This document shows, one piece after another, positions 35,247 to 43,906 of a DNA stretch of 64,000 nucleotides. The notes below the pieces were generated by a model. The model saw only the letters and a program-made list of their open reading frames with translations. It did no database searches and was not told where the DNA came from. Position numbers and translations under genes: made by a program. Origin of the DNA: Paenibacillus mellifer (GTDB taxonomy: Bacteria; Bacillota; Bacilli; Paenibacillales; Paenibacillaceae); assembly GCF_023195895.1 (NCBI RefSeq), contig NZ_JALPRK010000012.1, positions 92,387 to 156,386 of the forward strand, in the 5' to 3' direction. Position 1 is the stretch's first letter; the number at the start of each line of letters is the position of its first letter.

Positions 35247-38200
35247 CTATTTCTTCTTCCCTTTTGGGACTTGAACCGTAGTTTGAGCGGTCGTCTTGTT
35301 GCCAGCTTTGTCGGTAGCTTCGTAGGTGATCGTGTAAATTCTTCCGTTTCCTTTTCCCGATCGCTCCGCACGAAGCAGGAACTCTTTATCAGCCTTTCCG
35401 TAATCCGCGCCTTGGATGTCATTCGCTGTATCACCGTCGCCCAGCCCATTGTCGCTTTCGTTGCTGGTGATGGAGACCAGCTTGATCGAAGCGATACCGG
35501 AGTCCTTGTCGGTCGCTTTCCAAGTGACCTTGATCGGAACCATCTTGTGGTTCGGCGTCGAGAGAACAGCGGGGCTAGCGGTAATCTTCAAAACGGGCGG
35601 CGTCGTATCGACGTTTCCTTTTCCCGTCAAGGTCAAGATGCCATAGACAGAGGTGTCTTGATACCCGTTGCCGGTCGTATCGTTCCAGGCAGCCACGCTT
35701 TGACGAGCGCCGTCTTTGGCATCGTTGATCTGCACATCGAAGCCCACTTTTACGTTGTTCGCCGGGCTGACCGTTTTAAGCGGAATCTTCATTTCGACCG
35801 TATAGTTCGTACCGTCGACCTTGGTAGCCGATACGAAGCCTGTGGCGAGCTTCTCTGGATTAAAGCTGGCCTCATTCGCATAGTTCACGCGGAATTGACT
35901 ATCGTCGTCTTGATAGAACGTGGTCTTGGCATTATTCTCGTCCAGGAATACCTCGACCGAATCCTGCTCCCATGCGTTGGGATTGTTCTTATCCAGCTGC
36001 GCGTCGTTGACTTGGATCAGGACGTACAGGTTGTGATCGTCCCAGAGCGCTTTGGCTGTGCCGGTTGCCCCTTGCCAAGCCGATTGGTAACGCTGGATTG
36101 GCATCGCCGGGGCTTTGCTCCAAACGGCATCCGCCGCCCCATCTACGGTAGGCGTACCATAGAAAGCGGTAGACTGGCTCGCTTCCGACACATCCGGTTG
36201 GTGTTCTTCAATGAACTTGGCGGGGTTAATCACGCCGTAATAAGCCGATTTGGCCTGAAGATTCTTATCAAAGAGCAACGGGTTGGAAGAAGAGCGCCAG
36301 CTAGTGCCGTCATCCAATCCCCAGAAGGTGACGCGGGCAATGTGATCCGCGTGGTCCTTGAAGATCTGCATCAATTGCGCGTACAAATAACCTTGCGCAT
36401 TCGCCAGCTTCTCAGACAGCTGGTAGTTGCTGCCGGCCTGAATGTCCAGCTCCGTGATGCTGACTTCCACGCCCAAGGAGATGAATTTCTCCAGGGACAG
36501 TCGAACGTTCTCCGGGTTCGTGTTGACGTTATAGTGCGCCTGCATGCCGACGCCATCAATCAGCTTTTTGCCCGGATGGGTCAGCGCATATTTGTCATTC
36601 AAAGCTTTGACCATATTGTAGATCGCTTGGGCTTTGTTCTGGTTATCTTCGTTGTAATCGTTGTAATACAGCTTGATATCCCACTCTGGATGCCGGTCGA
36701 GTACTTCTCTGGCTGCCAGGAACGCTTGCTCGACGTAGTCGGCTCCGATCGCGGTCTTCCATGGAGCTTGCCGCAAGGACCCTTGCCAATCCGCCGGATT
36801 CCCGGGGTTATCATTCATCGCTTCGTTGACAACGTCCCAAGAAATCACCTTGTTGCCGAAATGCTCCATCACGGTTTGGATGTGGGTTCGCAGATTTACC
36901 AAGGCCTCTTCCCGGCTCAATGGGGCCGAGTTCCCCTGCGCATCGGTGGTCGTATTCATCCAAGCCGGCGATTGCTGATGCCATACCAATACGTGGCCAT
37001 GCATTTGCATGCCTTCCGCCCGGACTTTATCGACCATGGCATCCGCCGCGGTAAACGTAAAGTTGCCTTTCGTCGGCTGCAGGCCGTCGGGTTTCATGGC
37101 GTTGCCGGCCGTGGCGACGTTATGGTGCATGCCGAGCAGCTCCAAGCGTACGCCTTCCAAATCCTCGGCCGAGATAGCGTTACCGATCAGGAAATCGTTT
37201 TGGTAAGCGGTTTTGAGCGGGACCAGGTCTTTTTGGATGGCGATCGGACCGGATCCGGTGCTTTCAAAACTCACGTCATCAATGTAAAAAGAAGCGGTCG
37301 CGTTATTCGAACTTTCCACGTAAATCGTCAAAAATTCGCCGCCTACGCTGTTATAACGGTAGGTTCCTTCAAACTGAACCCAATTGTCTCCGGTGCTGAG
37401 AGTCTTGGGGGAAAGGGCGACGTAATTCGCGCTGCTGCCTTCGCCGATTTGAGTAGACAGCTGGATTTGCGAGCTGGCGGGATCGATCAGCTTGACCCAG
37501 GCCGAAATCTTGTATTCGGCACCTTGGTCCACGTATTTCTCTACGCGCAGCGTTGGCCCGTGCCAGGTGTCGGTACGGCCTTCAACCTTGAGCGCATAGG
37601 AACCGCCCGGCGTATGGTTCGCCTCGTTCGTCACGGTCAGCGTTTCGGTACCTGCTCGGCCCGCGAAGCCGCCGGATTTTTGATCTTCAAAGGTGATCAT
37701 AGAGAAAGGCAATGCCGGGTCTCTAGGCGGCTGTTCACCACCGCCGGAGCTGGCTTGCTCCGTGATGCGAATGTCTCCGATGTAGAAAGGAACCGCAGCA
37801 CCTGCAGCATTAGAGTTGATGCGCAGCGCCTTGTCCGCGCTTGTATCTACAGTAAACTCCTTCGTGAGAGTCACGGCTTGGCCAGCGACATAATTCGCCT
37901 CGGCATAATTGCCATAGCTGTCAACGGTTTGAAGGGCGGCTTTGGCGTCAGCAGGCACGCTAACGGCGGCGTCCACGTATACGGTAACTTGGGCCGTATA
38001 GGTTTTGCCGTTCACCAGGCCGATGTCGCTAAACCGGAAGTCGGCTGCATCCCAGTTGTTTACCCGGTTACTGACGTATAATGTGCCTCCGTCCTCGTTA
38101 CCGGTAAACGTCTTGCCGGTGACCGACGTCAGGGTCGCACCTCCCGATTGGCCCGCTTTGCCGATTCCGTTCGCGAAGTCCTCATGATACACCGTGACCG

Positions 38201-38312
38201 TGCCGTTCGGAGCTGAGGTGTCAGCCTTGGTTACCGAGGCCGGCCATCCTGCAGGCAGCAGCAAGACCGCGGCGATCAGCAGCATGAGGACACGTTTCAT
38301 CGTTTGATTCAT
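35247..38312 (-). CDS. Secreted multidomain endo-1,4-beta-xylanase (CBM22-CBM22-GH10-CBM9-Ig-like)
   Basis: 1021 residues. Signal peptide (1-31), two CBM22-like modules (about 40-185 and 205-350, HEDFANGIG and [15 protein letters not shown] starts), GH10 barrel (about 360-695) with acid/base Glu497 in [10 protein letters not shown] and nucleophile Glu621 in ITELDIQ, a CBM9 module (about 718-905, [26 protein letters not shown]) and a C-terminal Ig/HYR-like domain (about 912-1015) ending in a basic tail. Related Paenibacillus xylanases end in SLH repeats; none is present here, so it is probably released. The start ATG 38312 has GGGGAG 7 nt upstream. A cre-like site is at 38345-38358. It degrades xylan to oligosaccharides for the transporters nearby. 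Confidence 0.95.
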   Translation of the reverse strand: MNQTMKRVLMLLIAAVLLLPAGWPASVTKADTSAPNGTVTVYHEDFANGIGKAGQSGGATLTSVTGKTFTGNEDGGTLYVSNRVNNWDAADFRFSDIGLVNGKTYTAQVTVYVDAAVSVPADAKAALQTVDSYGNYAEANYVAGQAVTLTKEFTVDTSADKALRINSNAAGAAVPFYIGDIRITEQASSGGGEQPPRDPALPFSMITFEDQKSGGFAGRAGTETLTVTNEANHTPGGSYALKVEGRTDTWHGPTLRVEKYVDQGAEYKISAWVKLIDPASSQIQLSTQIGEGSSANYVALSPKTLSTGDNWVQFEGTYRYNSVGGEFLTIYVESSNNATASFYIDDVSFESTGSGPIAIQKDLVPLKTAYQNDFLIGNAISAEDLEGVRLELLGMHHNVATAGNAMKPDGLQPTKGNFTFTAADAMVDKVRAEGMQMHGHVLVWHQQSPAWMNTTTDAQGNSAPLSREEALVNLRTHIQTVMEHFGNKVISWDVVNEAMNDNPGNPADWQGSLRQAPWKTAIGADYVEQAFLAAREVLDRHPEWDIKLYYNDYNEDNQNKAQAIYNMVKALNDKYALTHPGKKLIDGVGMQAHYNVNTNPENVRLSLEKFISLGVEVSITELDIQAGSNYQLSEKLANAQGYLYAQLMQIFKDHADHIARVTFWGLDDGTSWRSSSNPLLFDKNLQAKSAYYGVINPAKFIEEHQPDVSEASQSTAFYGTPTVDGAADAVWSKAPAMPIQRYQSAWQGATGTAKALWDDHNLYVLIQVNDAQLDKNNPNAWEQDSVEVFLDENNAKTTFYQDDDSQFRVNYANEASFNPEKLATGFVSATKVDGTNYTVEMKIPLKTVSPANNVKVGFDVQINDAKDGARQSVAAWNDTTGNGYQDTSVYGILTLTGKGNVDTTPPVLKITASPAVLSTPNHKMVPIKVTWKATDKDSGIASIKLVSITSNESDNGLGDGDTANDIQGADYGKADKEFLLRAERSGKGNGRIYTITYEATDKAGNKTTAQTTVQVPKGKKK

Positions 38313-38344
38313 TCAAACACTCCCCTTTGATTTTGAATATGGCA

Positions 38345-38358
38345 GTTAAGCGCTTTCA
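38345..38358. promoter_or_regulatory. cre-like site upstream of the xylanase gene
   Basis: On the minus strand TGAAAGCGCTTAAC matches TGWAANCGNTNWCA at 12 of 14 positions, 32 nt before the xylanase start. Such a site would confer glucose repression. Confidence 0.5.
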
Positions 38359-38464
38359 TTTTGCTTGAAGGTTCCTCCTTTCCTGCCTCAAATGATATCA
38401 CTCCGCTGAGAAGCGCGGCTTTCTCTAAATTAAAGGGAATATCGTGGTTTTTTTAGAAGAAATG

Positions 38465-38516
38465 GAAAAAACGCCGCAAGCCGGCAAAACGTAAATTCGT
38501 TTGCCTCTTGCAGCGC
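38465..38516 (-). terminator. Terminator of the FAD oxidoreductase operon
   Basis: On the minus strand CGCTGCAAG-AGGCAAACG pairs with CGTTTTGCC-GGCTTGCGGCG (plus 38507-38515 with 38472-38480 for the outer arms) and is followed by TTTTTT. It ends the long minus-strand operon and insulates the xylanase promoter. Confidence 0.8.
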
Positions 38517-38543
38517 TTGGACCTGGTTGTGAATTAGGTGCGC

Positions 38544-40799
38544 TTACTCATACACCCGAATCTCGATCACCTCTGCCTGCCGCGACCCACTTGTCTCTTC
38601 AACGACAAGCCGGATGGCTTTGACCGGAATGGCGGTTTCCAGGCGATGTACTCGTTTGCGCCAACGATTGCCGGTTTCCGTGATCAGCGTAATCCAGTTC
38701 CCGGCGGGATCCTGGGTCTCGAGCCGGTAGTTCTTGACCAACTCAGGGATGATCTCGAACGGCGTACGGTGATGGTGCAGATTGATCAGGTCCTCATTGA
38801 CATCATCGTTAAAAATCAACTGAATTTCGCGGACGACTTGCTCGTTTTCCCATTCTAGCTCGACCCAAGGTTGGGCATCCCGGGCCATCGGCTCCGACAG
38901 CCAGAGATGCGGCCCGCCATACGGGCGCTTGTAGCCGTCCAGGATATGCTCGGGACGGTAGGCGTCCGTGGCGAAATCCGCGCGGAAGCAAAACGTTTTG
39001 CGCACCAGACGCTTCATGCTCCATTCCACAACGGGCTGGCTGTCGTCATGATCCTCCAGATCCTTCGAGACGCCGGCCGCCGTGCCCCGTTCGAAGGCAA
39101 GCAGTCCCGTCAGCGGCGTATGCGACAAGTACAATTGGACCAACGGATTACTTCGTATGATGACAAAAGCGTTCTGCGCTTCCTCCGGCGTCCAGACGAG
39201 CCGGACGGGAACCCATTGATCGTCTCCCTTGGTTACGGCGACGGTCGTTTGGGATTCGAGAGCGGCGGGCACGTAGTTTTCCGGCCGGCCGGTACTCCAC
39301 ACCTCGACGGTAAGCTCCGTATCTTGCGCCGCGTCCAGCCGCCATTCGATCGTTCCGGCGAGGCCGGGATCGGCCGGAAGCAGCAGGGCGACGTCGCGCT
39401 CCAGCGGATACGCCTCATCGGCCGATTCCGCCGCCAGCCGGGACAGGAAGGAGGAGGCGCTCAGCTTCGCGCTCCGGGCCAAGTCCGCGGCGTCTTCATT
39501 CGCGACGCCCAGCACGGAGGCGTCCTGCCGCAGCAACGTTTGCCGCAGCAGCGGGGTGTGCAGGCGCGACAGCTCCCGCGGCGCGATGCCCAGCTCCGCG
39601 CACAGCGCCGCGGCGGTCCCGGCGGCCTCGCCGATCGTGGCGCAGGTCGCCATGACCCGCGTCGTGCCGAACGCGACGTGCGTCGCGCTGATGTTGCGGC
39701 CCGCGAACAGCAGGTTGGACACGTTCGCGGAGTAGAGCGAGCGGAACGGGATATGGTAGTTCCCGTCCGCGTGCAGATGTTTCGAGCCGCTCTCCGTGGC
39801 GTACATCCCTTGCGGCGGATGCAGGTCGATCGACCAGCCGCCGAACGCGACCCGGTCCTCGAACGGCTCCTGCGCGAGAATGTCGTTCTGGGTCAGCGTG
39901 TAGTCGCCGAGAAAGCGGCGATATTCCCGCTTGCCGGGGATCGAGCCGACCCATTCCAGGGTCATGTGGTCGGCATCGAACTGTCCGGAATTTTTGATGT
40001 AATCCCAAATTCCGTAGATGACGGCCGACAACTCGTCGCGGATGCGTTCGTTGTCATGCACGGTGTCCAGCTCGCCGCCCCATTCAATCCACCAGTAGTG
40101 GCAGCCCGAGTCGCCGCTGCGGATCACGCGCTTGAGCGGGATCGGGGTCTGCGTAATATCTTTGGCGAAGGACGGCGGGACGAATTTCACCGGGTGCCCG
40201 GCGTCCTTCGTGTAGAACAGCAGCGTGCTGCCGAGCGTGATGTCGTCGGCGACCTCGGGCGCCCAGGCTTCGCCGAATTCGTGCCGGGCCTCCCGGCCGA
40301 GCCGGTATTTGGCGCCGGCCAGGAACCCGACCAGCCCGTCCCCGGTGCAGTCGAGGAAGATCGGGCTCTCGAAGCGGATACGCCGCTCCGAGCCCATCAT
40401 CCAGCCGGTGACGGACCGGATCTGCCGCGCCTCCTCTTCGCCGTCCGCCTCGACCTCGTGCACGTCGGTGTTCAGGTATAACGAGAGGTTCGGCTCGGTC
40501 AGCACCGTTTCCAGCACGACCATATCCCAGAGATAGGGATTGCCGTCGGGATTGCGGTACTGGTTCTCCACGAACATTTCGCCCATGATCCCGGTCTCGC
40601 GAGCGTACCGGTTCGTGCCGTGAGCGGTCGCTCCGCAGACCCAGACGCGCACCTCGCTACTGGAATTGCCGCCGAGCACCGGGCGGTTCTGTACGAGCGC
40701 CACCTTGCGCCCGAGCCTGGCCGCCGCCACGGCGGCGCAAACGCCGGCCAATCCTCCGCCGACGACCGTAATATCGCTGCGTATGGTTTCGTTTCTCAT
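38544..40799 (-). CDS. FAD-dependent oxidoreductase with C-terminal discoidin-like domain
   Basis: 751 residues. The N-terminal part is a PF12831-type FAD oxidoreductase: Rossmann motif TVVGGGLAGVCAAVAAARLG, then GGNSSSEVR, FLDCTGDG and LFAGRNISATHVA. Residues about 610-751 resemble an F5/8 type C (discoidin/CBM32-like) domain: ILDGYKRPYGGPHLWLS, WVELEW, IRLVVEETSGSRQAEVIEIRVYE. No signal peptide. Proteins of this kind occur in polysaccharide loci of Paenibacillus and Bacteroidota, with poorly defined oxidation of a sugar or acid. GC rises to an estimated 70% or more around 39.4-40.5 kb, higher than most of the window. It is the last gene of the minus-strand locus, separated from the permeases by a palindrome array. 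Confidence 0.8.
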   Translation of the reverse strand: MRNETIRSDITVVGGGLAGVCAAVAAARLGRKVALVQNRPVLGGNSSSEVRVWVCGATAHGTNRYARETGIMGEMFVENQYRNPDGNPYLWDMVVLETVLTEPNLSLYLNTDVHEVEADGEEEARQIRSVTGWMMGSERRIRFESPIFLDCTGDGLVGFLAGAKYRLGREARHEFGEAWAPEVADDITLGSTLLFYTKDAGHPVKFVPPSFAKDITQTPIPLKRVIRSGDSGCHYWWIEWGGELDTVHDNERIRDELSAVIYGIWDYIKNSGQFDADHMTLEWVGSIPGKREYRRFLGDYTLTQNDILAQEPFEDRVAFGGWSIDLHPPQGMYATESGSKHLHADGNYHIPFRSLYSANVSNLLFAGRNISATHVAFGTTRVMATCATIGEAAGTAAALCAELGIAPRELSRLHTPLLRQTLLRQDASVLGVANEDAADLARSAKLSASSFLSRLAAESADEAYPLERDVALLLPADPGLAGTIEWRLDAAQDTELTVEVWSTGRPENYVPAALESQTTVAVTKGDDQWVPVRLVWTPEEAQNAFVIIRSNPLVQLYLSHTPLTGLLAFERGTAAGVSKDLEDHDDSQPVVEWSMKRLVRKTFCFRADFATDAYRPEHILDGYKRPYGGPHLWLSEPMARDAQPWVELEWENEQVVREIQLIFNDDVNEDLINLHHHRTPFEIIPELVKNYRLETQDPAGNWITLITETGNRWRKRVHRLETAIPVKAIRLVVEETSGSRQAEVIEIRVYE

Positions 40800-40864
40800 G
40801 CTTCTTCATGCTCCTTTCGCTAATGAAGGGTTTAGAATGCTTTTGGTGTTTAGGGTGACACTCG

Positions 40865-41046
40865 AAAAGTTGTACTTTGTGCAGCATTTTCCCCGTGAAA
40901 AGGTTGGAGCTATCGCAGTATGTTGTAAAAACTGCAACATTTCTCAGCTCAACGGCTCATATCGAGCCCAAATGTTGTACTAAATGCAACATTCCGGCCA
41001 AACCTGCCGTAATAAGCGCAGTAATGTTGTAGAATCTACAACATTT
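40865..41046. repeat. Array of four imperfect palindromes, GTTGTA...TGCAAC type, ~52-nt period
   Basis: Four units of about 24 nt: 40865-40890, 40920-40942, 40970-40993 and 41023-41046, each roughly ATGTTGTA-N(4-6)-TGCAACATT. The TTGT cores start at 40870, 40923, 40975 and 41027, a spacing of 53, 52 and 52 nt. Units 1 and 3 share GTTGTACT with TGCA; units 2 and 4 share upstream GCAGTA, so the array may be a duplicated pair. It fills most of the gap between the FAD oxidoreductase and permease genes, which otherwise contains no gene. Function is unknown. Confidence 0.85.
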
Positions 41047-41106
41047 CCGTAAACTAACGACTCCCCACACCGCCGCCCATCCAGCGAGCAAAGGGGGCAC
41101 CTCGCC

Positions 41107-41934
41107 TCACCCCTTCACCGCCGAGCTGGCTACGCCTTCGATAATGTACCGCTGGCCGATCAGGAAAACGACGATCATCGGGATAATGCCGGCGGCGGCA
41201 GCGGCCATCATGCCGTTGTAATCCACGGTGTTTTCCAGGATGAAGTTTTGCAGGCCAAGCGGAACGGTAAACAGTTTATGGTCGATCAGGAAGACCAGCG
41301 CGTTCTCGTAATCGTTCCAATGCCAGGAGAAGTCGATGATCGCCAAGGTCGCAAGCGACGGCTTGGCCATCGGCAGAACGATGCGGGAGAAGATGCGGAA
41401 ATGGCCCGCCCCGTCGATAAACGCCGCTTCGGAAATTTCCGCCGGCACGGAGAGGAAGAACTGCCGCATCATAAATACGCCGAAGATCGTGAACATGCCG
41501 GGCAAAATCAGCGCCCAATGCGTGTTGAATATCCCGACCCAGTCGAACATGATGAATTTCGGCACGAACAGTACTTGCGGCGGGACCATCATCATCGAGA
41601 GGTAAATGAGGAACATCGCGTTCCGTCCCTTGAACTCGATGCGGGAGAACCCGTAAGCGGCGAGGGACGAGAGCAGGACGGCCCCCGCCGTGCTGATGAC
41701 GGCGACCTTCAGCGAGTTGGCGTAATACTGCACGAAGCTGTTGTCGCCGGACCAGATTTTGACGTGATGGCTCCAATTGAAATGGGCCGGAATCCACCGG
41801 ATCGGATATTCGAACACCTCTGCGGGCGTCTTAAACGAAGTGCTGATCATCCAGAGGAAAGGAACGATCATCACGATGCTGAAGAACAACATGACAACGG
41901 TTAGGATCGTTTTGCGGATCATGGCTTTAGACAT
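41107..41934 (-). CDS. Sugar ABC transporter permease (MalG type)
   Basis: 275 residues, six membrane helices, EAA loop SEAAFIDGAGHFRIFSRIVL and C-terminus EGVASSAVKG. The partner permease stops 20 nt upstream on the same strand. It forms the membrane channel of the importer whose binding protein is encoded at 46948-48291. Confidence 0.92.
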   Translation of the reverse strand: MSKAMIRKTILTVVMLFFSIVMIVPFLWMISTSFKTPAEVFEYPIRWIPAHFNWSHHVKIWSGDNSFVQYYANSLKVAVISTAGAVLLSSLAAYGFSRIEFKGRNAMFLIYLSMMMVPPQVLFVPKFIMFDWVGIFNTHWALILPGMFTIFGVFMMRQFFLSVPAEISEAAFIDGAGHFRIFSRIVLPMAKPSLATLAIIDFSWHWNDYENALVFLIDHKLFTVPLGLQNFILENTVDYNGMMAAAAAGIIPMIVVFLIGQRYIIEGVASSAVKG

Positions 41935-41953
41935 GTCGGTTTTCCTCCTCCTT

Positions 41954-42835
41954 TTAGTAGTGGACCCAGCGTTTTTGACCCAGCCACTGGACGATGGTGA
42001 AGATCAGGATAATAGCGAACAACGCCCAGGAAATCGTGGAGGCGTAGCCCATTTCGTAATAGCGGAAGGCGTTCTGGTAAATGAACAGCGACAAAACGGT
42101 GGTGCTGTTGCCCGGGCCGCCTTGGGTAATCGCCTGAATGATCCCGAAATGCTTGATCGACATAATGAGGCCGGTAATCAGCAGCAGGAACGTGGTGGGG
42201 CTAACGAGAGGCCACAAAATGCTGCGGATCATCTGCCAGGTCCGTGCACCGTCGATCTTGGCGGCTTCCAGCAGTTCGCCGGACACTTCTTGCAGCGCGG
42301 CCAAATAGATGATCATGTTGTAGCCGAGCATAAACCAGATCCAGATGATGTCGATCGCGTACATCGAGGATTCCGTCGTCGACAACCAGCCGGGGGGATG
42401 GGCGATGCCGATCGACCGCAGGATTCCGTTAATCGGCCCGTTGTTCGGGCTGAACAGCAGCATCCACACGAACGCCACGGCGACGCCGCTGGTAATGTAG
42501 GGCATGAAGTACAGCGCGCGAAGCAGGTTCTTCAAATAGACGGAACGGTTCAAGATGACGGCCACCACGAAGGCCAGCGCGATCGAGACAGGGACGGACA
42601 CCAGGAACAGCAACGTGTTTTTGATTGCGATATAAAAAACCTCATCCCCGAGCATCCGTTGAATATTAGCGAGTCCGACAAATTTCGTGTCCGGGCTCAT
42701 GAATTTGTAATCCGTAAACATGAGGTAAAACGAATAGAGGGCAGGCAGGATAAAAAACAGGATCACGCCGATCATGTTCGGCCCGATAAACAGATAGCCG
42801 AGATACTGCTGCCGTTTCATCCAGGAACTTCTCAC
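41954..42835 (-). CDS. Sugar ABC transporter permease (MalF type)
   Basis: 293 residues from GTG 42835, which has AAGGAG 10 nt upstream; ATG 42820 (five residues shorter) has only a poor ribosome site and remains possible. There are six membrane helices (first: YLGYLFIGPNMIGVILFFIL), and the EAA loop LEAAKIDGARTWQMIRSILW. The gene precedes the MalG-type permease. The kinase and regulator genes lie upstream on the same strand and are separated from it by a terminator, so the permeases have their own promoter or depend on read-through. Confidence 0.9.
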   Translation of the reverse strand: MRSSWMKRQQYLGYLFIGPNMIGVILFFILPALYSFYLMFTDYKFMSPDTKFVGLANIQRMLGDEVFYIAIKNTLLFLVSVPVSIALAFVVAVILNRSVYLKNLLRALYFMPYITSGVAVAFVWMLLFSPNNGPINGILRSIGIAHPPGWLSTTESSMYAIDIIWIWFMLGYNMIIYLAALQEVSGELLEAAKIDGARTWQMIRSILWPLVSPTTFLLLITGLIMSIKHFGIIQAITQGGPGNSTTVLSLFIYQNAFRYYEMGYASTISWALFAIILIFTIVQWLGQKRWVHY

Positions 42836-43008
42836 GCGGGTCTCACTCCTTAACGTCGTTTGCTTGCAACTCCAGCATATCAATCGGGGCTTAGGCGGTT
42901 AAGGAACAAAACCCCCGACTTGATGCTACAGAAATACGCAATTTCAGGGCTGGGGCGAGCGGACCGGATCATAGTTTTGTTCTATTGCAAGTGCATGCTT
43001 ACGTGAAA

Positions 43009-43037
43009 AAAACAGCGGCACTCCACTGGAGCACCGC
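43009..43037 (-). terminator. Terminator after the minus-strand response regulator gene
   Basis: On the minus strand AGCGGTGCTCC pairs with GGAGTGCCGCT (two G-U pairs) and is followed by GTTTTTTT. It lies between the regulator stop and the permease genes. Confidence 0.75.
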
Positions 43038-43056
43038 TAACCGCGAAAGGGAAAGT

Positions 43057-43878
43057 TTATGAGGATACGGCCGTTTCGGAAGGTCTTCCCGTTTTGGCTG
43101 TTTGCCGGTATTGACTGGGCGTTTGGCCCGTCAGCCGTTTGAAGATTTTGATGAAGTAGTTGTCGTTCAGGAAGCCAACGCGATGGCCTACCTCGTACAC
43201 GGGCAAATCCGAATGGCGGAGATAATGGATCGCATGGTTGACCCGCACCTGATGCAGATAATGGATCAACGTGTGTCCGGTTTTCTTCTTGAACAAGGTG
43301 CTGACGTAGTTCTCGCCCATCATCACGAGCTGAGACATCGATTTGACGGTAATGTCCTCCGCGTAATGGGCATGAATGTATTGCAGAATCTTCTGGATTT
43401 CCGGATGGGAGGTGACCTCCTCATGGAGAAGGGGCGGCGCTCCCGGAGGGCGATCCGCCGCCGCCTCGGCAGGCAGGGTTCCGGAGGCTTGCGGTTCCCG
43501 GCTAAGCAACTCGCCGCGGATCTTCCGCAGCGTATCCCGCAGCGAGTTCACGCTCATGGACAACTTCAGGATATAGTTTGAAGCCCCGTATTCCATCGCC
43601 TGCCGCACGTATTCGAAATCGCTCATGCACGTCAGCATGACGAACCGGGAGTCGTGTCCCTCGGCCCGGGTCTGCTTCAACAGTTCAACGCCGTCCATGT
43701 CCGGCATGATGATGTCGGTAATCACGAGATCGGGTTCTTCCCGCCGGATGAATTCGAGCGCTTCCGTGCCGGTTCCGGCCTCTCCGCAGACGGTAAACCC
43801 AAGCTCTTCCCAGGCGATGATCTCCCGCACGGATTCCCGTACGAAGACTTCGTCTTCTACCAGCAACACTTTCCACAT
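43057..43878 (-). CDS. YesN-type response regulator (REC + AraC HTH)
   Basis: 273 residues. Receiver domain 1-120 (VLLVEDEV, phospho-acceptor Asp55 in LVITDIIMPDMDG), a Pro/Ala-rich linker (about 125-160), and an AraC-type DNA-binding domain (about 165-265, MSQLVMMGENYVSTLFKKKTG, VYEVGHRVGFLNDNYFIKIF). ATG 43878 follows GGGAGG by 9 nt; an upstream TTG overlaps that site. It is transcribed with the kinase 28 nt upstream and probably controls the surrounding sugar locus. Confidence 0.92.
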   Translation of the reverse strand: MWKVLLVEDEVFVRESVREIIAWEELGFTVCGEAGTGTEALEFIRREEPDLVITDIIMPDMDGVELLKQTRAEGHDSRFVMLTCMSDFEYVRQAMEYGASNYILKLSMSVNSLRDTLRKIRGELLSREPQASGTLPAEAAADRPPGAPPLLHEEVTSHPEIQKILQYIHAHYAEDITVKSMSQLVMMGENYVSTLFKKKTGHTLIHYLHQVRVNHAIHYLRHSDLPVYEVGHRVGFLNDNYFIKIFKRLTGQTPSQYRQTAKTGRPSETAVSS

Positions 43879-43906
43879 GATCAACAACCTCCCGTTGCAA
43901 AGATGA

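Noticed and set aside
35160..38081. A 973-codon open frame on the plus strand opposite the GH10 xylanase
   Set aside because: It mirrors the minus-strand gene, contains no recognisable domain and its composition (many Arg, Val and His) is that of an antisense shadow.
38871..40481. A 536-codon open frame opposite the FAD oxidoreductase
   Set aside because: High GC suppresses stop codons here; the translation is Arg/Gly/Gln-rich with no domain, and the minus-strand gene is well supported.
41777..42853. A 358-codon plus-strand frame across both permease genes
   Set aside because: It spans two well-supported membrane protein genes on the other strand and has no hydrophobic or domain pattern.
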